Below the pieces are notes generated by a model. It did no database searches. It was not told the DNA's origin and saw only the letters and a list, made by a program, of their open reading frames with translations. This document shows positions 36,618 through 40,129 of a DNA stretch of 40,129 nt, piece by piece. The DNA lies in assembly GCA_030527205.1 (NCBI GenBank), contig JAUNBG010000015.1:26602-66730 (forward strand), in the 5' to 3' direction. How positions within the stretch are numbered: the stretch's first letter is position 1; each line of letters starts with the position of its first letter. A program made the translations under genes and the position numbers. The DNA is from Planctomycetia bacterium. GTDB lineage: Bacteria; Planctomycetota; Planctomycetia; Pirellulales; Thermoguttaceae.

Positions 36618-36788
36618 TTGGCTCTTGAATTATCGCTCAAATTTCGAATGAAGTCGTTTTGCAACTTTAACGTCAAATTATATTGAATAATCTTCATACT
36701 GAGACTCGCAATTCAGACCGCGATAGATTCTTATTGAAAAGCTGGGGAATTTTGCCAGGAACAATAAATGTCAGGAAAAGAATCCAAC

Positions 36789-36817
36789 TTGACTTTTTCG
36801 AATAAAAAGATTATAAT
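36789..36817 (+). promoter_or_regulatory. Predicted sigma70-type promoter of fliR
   Basis: TTGACT (36789-36794), 17 bases, TATAAT (36812-36817). The start point would be near 36824, 50 bases before the fliR ATG. Confidence 0.6.
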
Positions 36818-36873
36818 GACGCTGTTTTTCAACTGACTTGAGCTTAAAATAATCTTAACAGAAAAAGAGATAA

Positions 36874-37656
36874 ATGGAATTTTTGGAACATTTCATTTTA
36901 ATCAAGAGTTATCTCTTTTTATTGGTTTTTGCAAGAGTCATTGGATTTCTTCTTTTTTTGCCTGTTATCGGCGGTCGTCAGATTCCGCGTCAAGTTCGAT
37001 TGTTTTGGGCGATTGTTTTTGCCGCAATGATAACTTCGCTTTTGGGAGATTTGCCGATTTCCGCTTTTCCTCAACTTTGGAAAATGGGAATGAAATTGAT
37101 TGCTGAATTTCTTTTCGGACTTTTTATTTCCGTTGGAGTTTTAATTTTTTTCAGTTGTTTGACTATCGCTGGCGAAATCATTGGACGTCTTGGCGGGTTC
37201 TCGATTGCTTCAATGTTCAACTCAGGATTCAACGATCAAAAAACTGCTTTTTCGCAATTTTTAATACTTTTTGGAATCGTCATTTTTATTATTATTGGCG
37301 GACTCAATATTCTTATCGCCGGCTTTATTGATTCCTTTAACAATATTCCGCCTGGAGAAGCAAGTTTTCAGTCCAATTGGACCCTCATTTTAGTCCAGCT
37401 TCTCGGACTCAGTATCGAATTGACGTTTCGACTTGTTGCGCCGGTTATTGCGACTTCCTTACTCATTTTTCTGGTCATCGGACTTCTCGGTCGAACTTTT
37501 CCTCAACTGAATGTTCTATCGATTAGTTTCAGTTTTAGTACGCTTTTAACTTTTTGCGTTCTTTTTTTGGGAATAGGAACAATTCTCTTATGTTTTCAGC
37601 AAAAAATCTCGATTTTTCTGCAAATTATCTTCGATTCATTTTCGATAAATCAATAG
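36874..37656 (+). CDS. fliR: Flagellar export-gate protein FliR
   Basis: A 260-residue polytopic membrane protein with about six hydrophobic segments. Typical FliR sequence is RVIGFLLFLPVIGGRQIPRQVRL near residues 21-43, then FGLFISVGVLIFF, GEIIGRLGGFSIASMFN, and the C-terminal NVLSISFSFSTLL. FliR forms the export gate with FliP and FliQ at the base of the flagellar type III apparatus. SctT, the virulence-type counterpart, is the alternative; the length and the GGRQIPRQ loop favour FliR. It has its own promoter 60 bases upstream and no flagellar neighbour (Top6A-like before, beta-helix after), so the flagellar genes must be dispersed. No strong SD; AGAGAT precedes ATG 36874. Confidence 0.88.
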   Translation: MEFLEHFILIKSYLFLLVFARVIGFLLFLPVIGGRQIPRQVRLFWAIVFAAMITSLLGDLPISAFPQLWKMGMKLIAEFLFGLFISVGVLIFFSCLTIAGEIIGRLGGFSIASMFNSGFNDQKTAFSQFLILFGIVIFIIIGGLNILIAGFIDSFNNIPPGEASFQSNWTLILVQLLGLSIELTFRLVAPVIATSLLIFLVIGLLGRTFPQLNVLSISFSFSTLLTFCVLFLGIGTILLCFQQKISIFLQIIFDSFSINQ

Positions 37657-37739
37657 TTCATCAATTAATCAAAAAAGTCAAAAGGCAAACGTCAGATTTT
37701 ATAATCCGTTAATCAAAAAACAACAGGAGAGCTCAGATT

Positions 37740-39047
37740 ATGCGACATCTCTTAATAGGAATAATTTTTTTGGCGGGATCAATATTAAATGCCAGCGAGT
37801 ATTATATTGATTCGGAATCGGGAAAGGACGAAAATTCAGGAACGACGCCCCAAGCAGCTTGGAACTCTCTGACGAAAGTCAATGAGACCCAATTTCAGCC
37901 GGGAGACTCGATTTATTTCAAACGAGGCGGACTTTGGCGAGGAACATTCAAACCGAAATCAGGCGATTCTTCTCAAACGATTCTCTATTCTTCTTATGGC
38001 GAAGGGGAAAAACCGAAGTTTTATTGTTCCGTTTCACTCAATCAATCGAAAGATTGGATTCAGATGGCAGATCAACTTTGGGCAACTCCTGTTTCTGACG
38101 ATTCCGAGCTGACATCGACTCAAAATCGTCTGACAACCGATGTTGGAAATATCATTCTTGACGGGAAAAAAGCAGCTTTTAAACGTTGGGATAAAGAATC
38201 GCTTCAAAATCAAGACGATTTCTGGTTTGATCTTGAAAAGTCTCAACTTTGGTTCCGAAGCGAAAAAAATCCGGCTGAACTTTATTCCGAAATTGAGGCG
38301 GCTCTTCGACGACATGTTATCGACATTTCCGGATGTCATAACGCTATTTTTGATAATTTGGACATTCGATACGGAGCTGCGCATGGATTTGGCGGTTCGT
38401 CGAATCATCATCTTATTATAAGAAATTGCGATATCTCCTGGATTGGCGGCGGCGATCAGTATTTGCAAGGCGGAAAGGGACGTCGGGTTCGATTCGGAAA
38501 CGGCATTGAATTTTGGGAAAATGCGAATGATCATCTTATTGAAAACAATCGACTCTGGGAAATTTATGACGCCGCCTTAACCAATCAGGGAAGCCAAAAT
38601 AACCGTCAAGTCAATATTATATATCGAAACAATGAAATTTGGAACTGCGAATACTCTTTTGAGTTTTGGAATCGCGGTCAGGAATCAATGACAAAAGATA
38701 TTGTTTTCGAAAACAATCAATGTTTTGACGCCGGATTTGGTTGGGGGCATATTCAACGACCTGATAAAAATGGTCGTCATATTATGTTTTATAACAATTC
38801 ATCTCAAACTTCTGGAATGATCATTCAAAACAATGTTTTCTGTAATGCAACTGAAAGTCTTGTTCGACTCGAAAATGATTGGACAAGCGGCTTGACTTTG
38901 AACCATAATCTCTATTGGCAGGATAACGAGCAGCTTCCCTATTTCCTTTGGTTGAAAAAAAATTATGGGAAACAGGATATCGATTCATTCCGAACAGAAA
39001 CAAAAATGGAACTTGATTCAAAAATTCAAAAAATGAATCGACAATAA
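37740..39047 (+). CDS. Secreted right-handed beta-helix protein
   Basis: 435 residues with a signal peptide (about 1-18). The mature start YYIDSESGKDENSGTTPQAAW followed by FQPGDSIYFKRGGLWRG is the usual opening of right-handed parallel beta-helix proteins (pectate-lyase-like, chondroitinase-B-like). Repeated short strands with N-H/N-N ladders follow between about 190 and 400 (HNAIFDNLDIRYGA, HHLIIRNCDISWIG, HLIENNRLWEI, IVFENNQCFDAG). A polysaccharide lyase or hydrolase role is likely; the catalytic residues cannot be fixed by eye. AGGAG is upstream of ATG 37740. It follows fliR by 83 bases but belongs functionally with the other secreted carbohydrate-facing proteins. Confidence 0.8.
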   Translation: MRHLLIGIIFLAGSILNASEYYIDSESGKDENSGTTPQAAWNSLTKVNETQFQPGDSIYFKRGGLWRGTFKPKSGDSSQTILYSSYGEGEKPKFYCSVSLNQSKDWIQMADQLWATPVSDDSELTSTQNRLTTDVGNIILDGKKAAFKRWDKESLQNQDDFWFDLEKSQLWFRSEKNPAELYSEIEAALRRHVIDISGCHNAIFDNLDIRYGAAHGFGGSSNHHLIIRNCDISWIGGGDQYLQGGKGRRVRFGNGIEFWENANDHLIENNRLWEIYDAALTNQGSQNNRQVNIIYRNNEIWNCEYSFEFWNRGQESMTKDIVFENNQCFDAGFGWGHIQRPDKNGRHIMFYNNSSQTSGMIIQNNVFCNATESLVRLENDWTSGLTLNHNLYWQDNEQLPYFLWLKKNYGKQDIDSFRTETKMELDSKIQKMNRQ

Positions 39048-39358
39048 CAACGCAAAAATTCTCAATTAAATTGAACTTCAATGAAAATCCTGATCGTTGC
39101 GCTGGCAAGTCCGGCGCAAGAAAAAAGGACGAATAATCAGAACCGAACAACAGACCGATTTAATAATCTGTTATCCGCTCATCGTTTCCCATAAATAAAC
39201 GTTCCTGACAATATTATTTATCTCGCAGAGACGCAGGGGGATTGTTCAAAAATCTTTTGGCGCTCTGATACCCGTTCACGGAAACTTCGTCGAATTCAAA
39301 AAATAGCGGCTGCGGTTAAATAGACAGCGTCTTTCCCAATTTTTGTAATGATATTGGA

Positions 39359-39534
39359 AATTTTCGCGCAGCGCAGCGACGCAGCGGAAACGCAAAGATG
39401 CTTTTCTTTTTGGAACATCCGATTTCGTCGTTAATTTAAATCGCTTTAAAACGGCGGTTCCATTAAAAAATATTTGTTTCCGTCGTCCGTTTGGGGAATT
39501 TTTATTCTCTTCGCCGCGCCGCTGCGCGAAAATT
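39359..39534. repeat. Long-spaced inverted repeat AATTTTCGCGCAGCG
   Basis: AATTTTCGCGCAGCG (39359-39373) and its exact complement (39520-39534) bracket about 146 bases that also contain an AT-rich middle. Next to the left arm the sequence continues CAGCGACGCAGCGG. Arms and GC-rich content contrast strongly with the surrounding AT-rich DNA. Confidence 0.55.
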
Positions 39535-39688
39535 CTTTTTTAAAAGGAATTTCAAACTCGATCGCGCAAAAAAAATCGAGAAAGAAAATAATAATCAAAA
39601 CATGTTTTTATAAAAAACGTTTTTTCAATAAATACATATAAAAAAAGAATATTTTCAAAATAATTTTGAAAAAGATGAAATTAAGGGA

Positions 39689-39717
39689 TTGTAAAAGAAA
39701 AAAAACGTGATTATAAT
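39689..39717 (+). promoter_or_regulatory. Predicted promoter of the GntR-family gene
   Basis: TTGTAA (39689-39694), 17 bases, TATAAT (39712-39717). The start point would be near 39724, 65 bases before ATG 39789. Confidence 0.55.
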
Positions 39718-39788
39718 TTGTATTAATGTTTCGTCTCAAAAGCGTTAATAAAAACGCAAAATAATGACATGTCTCAATGGAGTCGATC

Positions 39789-40129
39789 ATGCCCGAATTC
39801 TGTTTAAACAGGCCTCTTCCCAAATATAGAGCCTCTGAAATCCTCAAAGATTGCCTTATTGAATATATCATAAAAGAAAATCTTTCCGTAGGCGATCCCT
39901 TTTTATCTGATCGAGATGTTATGGAAGCAACAGGCCGAAGCCGAACAGCCGTTCGCAAAGCGCTGGATCAACTTCAAGAAGAATGCTGGATCGAACGTCG
40001 AGGGGGAATTGGAACATTTGTCGGAGTGAAAATACTTTCGGTCAAATCGAACGATTTAAATCATTTTGTCAAAAATGGCCAATTCGTTCAAACCGGTCAA
40101 GTTGATTCGTCCGGTCAAGTCGATTCGTC
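39789..40129 (+). CDS. GntR-family transcription regulator, N-terminal part (cut by window end)
   Basis: ATG 39789 has GGAG 6 bases upstream; an in-frame ATG at 39777 overlaps that SD. At least 113 residues are present and the frame is open to the window end. The winged helix covers about 10-80: LKDCLIEYIIKENLSVGDPF, then the recognition helix LSDRDVMEATGRSRTAVRKAL, then the wing WIERRGGIGTFVG. This is the GntR HTH pattern. The effector domain lies beyond the window. After the wing, a linker ends in an in-frame 18-base tandem repeat encoding GQVDS twice. Its neighbours suggest control of a sugar-related gene, but no target can be named. Confidence 0.75.
   Translation, partial: MPEFCLNRPLPKYRASEILKDCLIEYIIKENLSVGDPFLSDRDVMEATGRSRTAVRKALDQLQEECWIERRGGIGTFVGVKILSVKSNDLNHFVKNGQFVQTGQVDSSGQVDS
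40093..40128 (+). repeat. 18-base tandem repeat inside the GntR-family gene
   Basis: CCGGTCAAGTTGATTCGT (40093-40110) is followed directly by CCGGTCAAGTCGATTCGT (40111-40128) and one more base of a possible third unit. One difference in 18. In frame, encoding (T/S)GQVDS. Confidence 0.75.

Larger units (their letters stand above)
39048..39788. other. Spacer with GC-rich repeat segments and AT-rich regulatory part
   Basis: 741 bases without a gene. It contains CGCAGAGACGCAG-type GC-rich motifs near 39222-39240 and 39367-39395, the inverted repeat 39359-39534, two perfect palindromes (AAAACATGTTTT at 39597-39608, AAAAAACGTTTTTT at 39612-39625), and the gntR promoter at 39689-39717. Confidence 0.5.

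Overview
The window is a low-GC (about 40% by eye) bacterial chromosome segment. It has no rRNA, tRNA, CRISPR array, insertion sequence or phage gene that I can recognise. Several features point to Planctomycetota, most likely a host-associated, AT-rich Pirellulales-type lineage. These are Kdo sugar genes (a Gram-negative outer membrane), secreted DUF1080, ceramidase-like, LamG-like and beta-helix proteins, a DUF1573 protein, a thioredoxin-protease fusion, a flagellar FliR, a tiny COX24/bS22-like ribosomal protein and a Spo11/Top6A-type topoisomerase subunit. The lineage is an inference from gene content only.

Layout. 1-3.6 kb: an amidohydrolase (+), then the Kdo pair kdsC and kdsD/kpsF (-). 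4-8.3 kb: pyruvate phosphate dikinase with a clear sigma70-type promoter, a possible 38-residue small gene, then rpsL-rpsG with a promoter, a leader hairpin and a strong terminator. 8.6-11.3 kb: a TPR protein and a DUF1573 membrane protein (-). 11.3-12.9 kb: mostly non-coding, but it contains hairpins, the 29-codon bS22/COX24-like gene, one copy of a roughly 103-bp dispersed element, and a nested hairpin in the leader of a cysteine synthase family gene. 12.9-17 kb: cysteine synthase family protein, a polyprenyl-phosphate-type GT2, and a thioredoxin-trypsin fusion (-). 17.3-20 kb: a secreted DUF1080 protein and a ceramidase-like protein. 20.4-25.8 kb (-): a 996-residue GT-C membrane protein, an esterase, and a DUF362/ferredoxin protein. 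26-28.6 kb: the second copy of the dispersed element, malate dehydrogenase, and a broken M56/BlaR1 peptidase. 28.7-31.8 kb (-): hisA, a secreted LamG-like protein, and NAD-type isocitrate dehydrogenase. 32-33.2 kb: an orphan promoter/terminator pair that may be an RNA gene, then a DUF167 protein. 33.5-39 kb (+): LRR lipoprotein, Top6A-like protein, FliR, and a secreted beta-helix protein. 39-40.1 kb: an inverted-repeat-bearing spacer and a GntR regulator cut by the window end.

Most genes look monocistronic with long spacers, and many have their own SD. Functional groups that can be read are central carbon metabolism (ppdK, mdh, icd), LPS/Kdo synthesis, surface-polysaccharide glycosyl transfer (GT2, GT-C), and secreted breakdown of complex carbohydrate (DUF1080, esterase, LamG-like, beta-helix).

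The most novel-looking signal is the dispersed intergenic element at 12144-12246 and (inverted) 26067-26168. The two copies are about 80% identical by hand alignment and share terminal inverted repeats reading AGTTCTAAAAAC. Other points worth a second look are the cysteine-synthase leader hairpin, the possible RNA gene near 32.4-32.8 kb, the orphan Top6A, and the thioredoxin-protease fusion.
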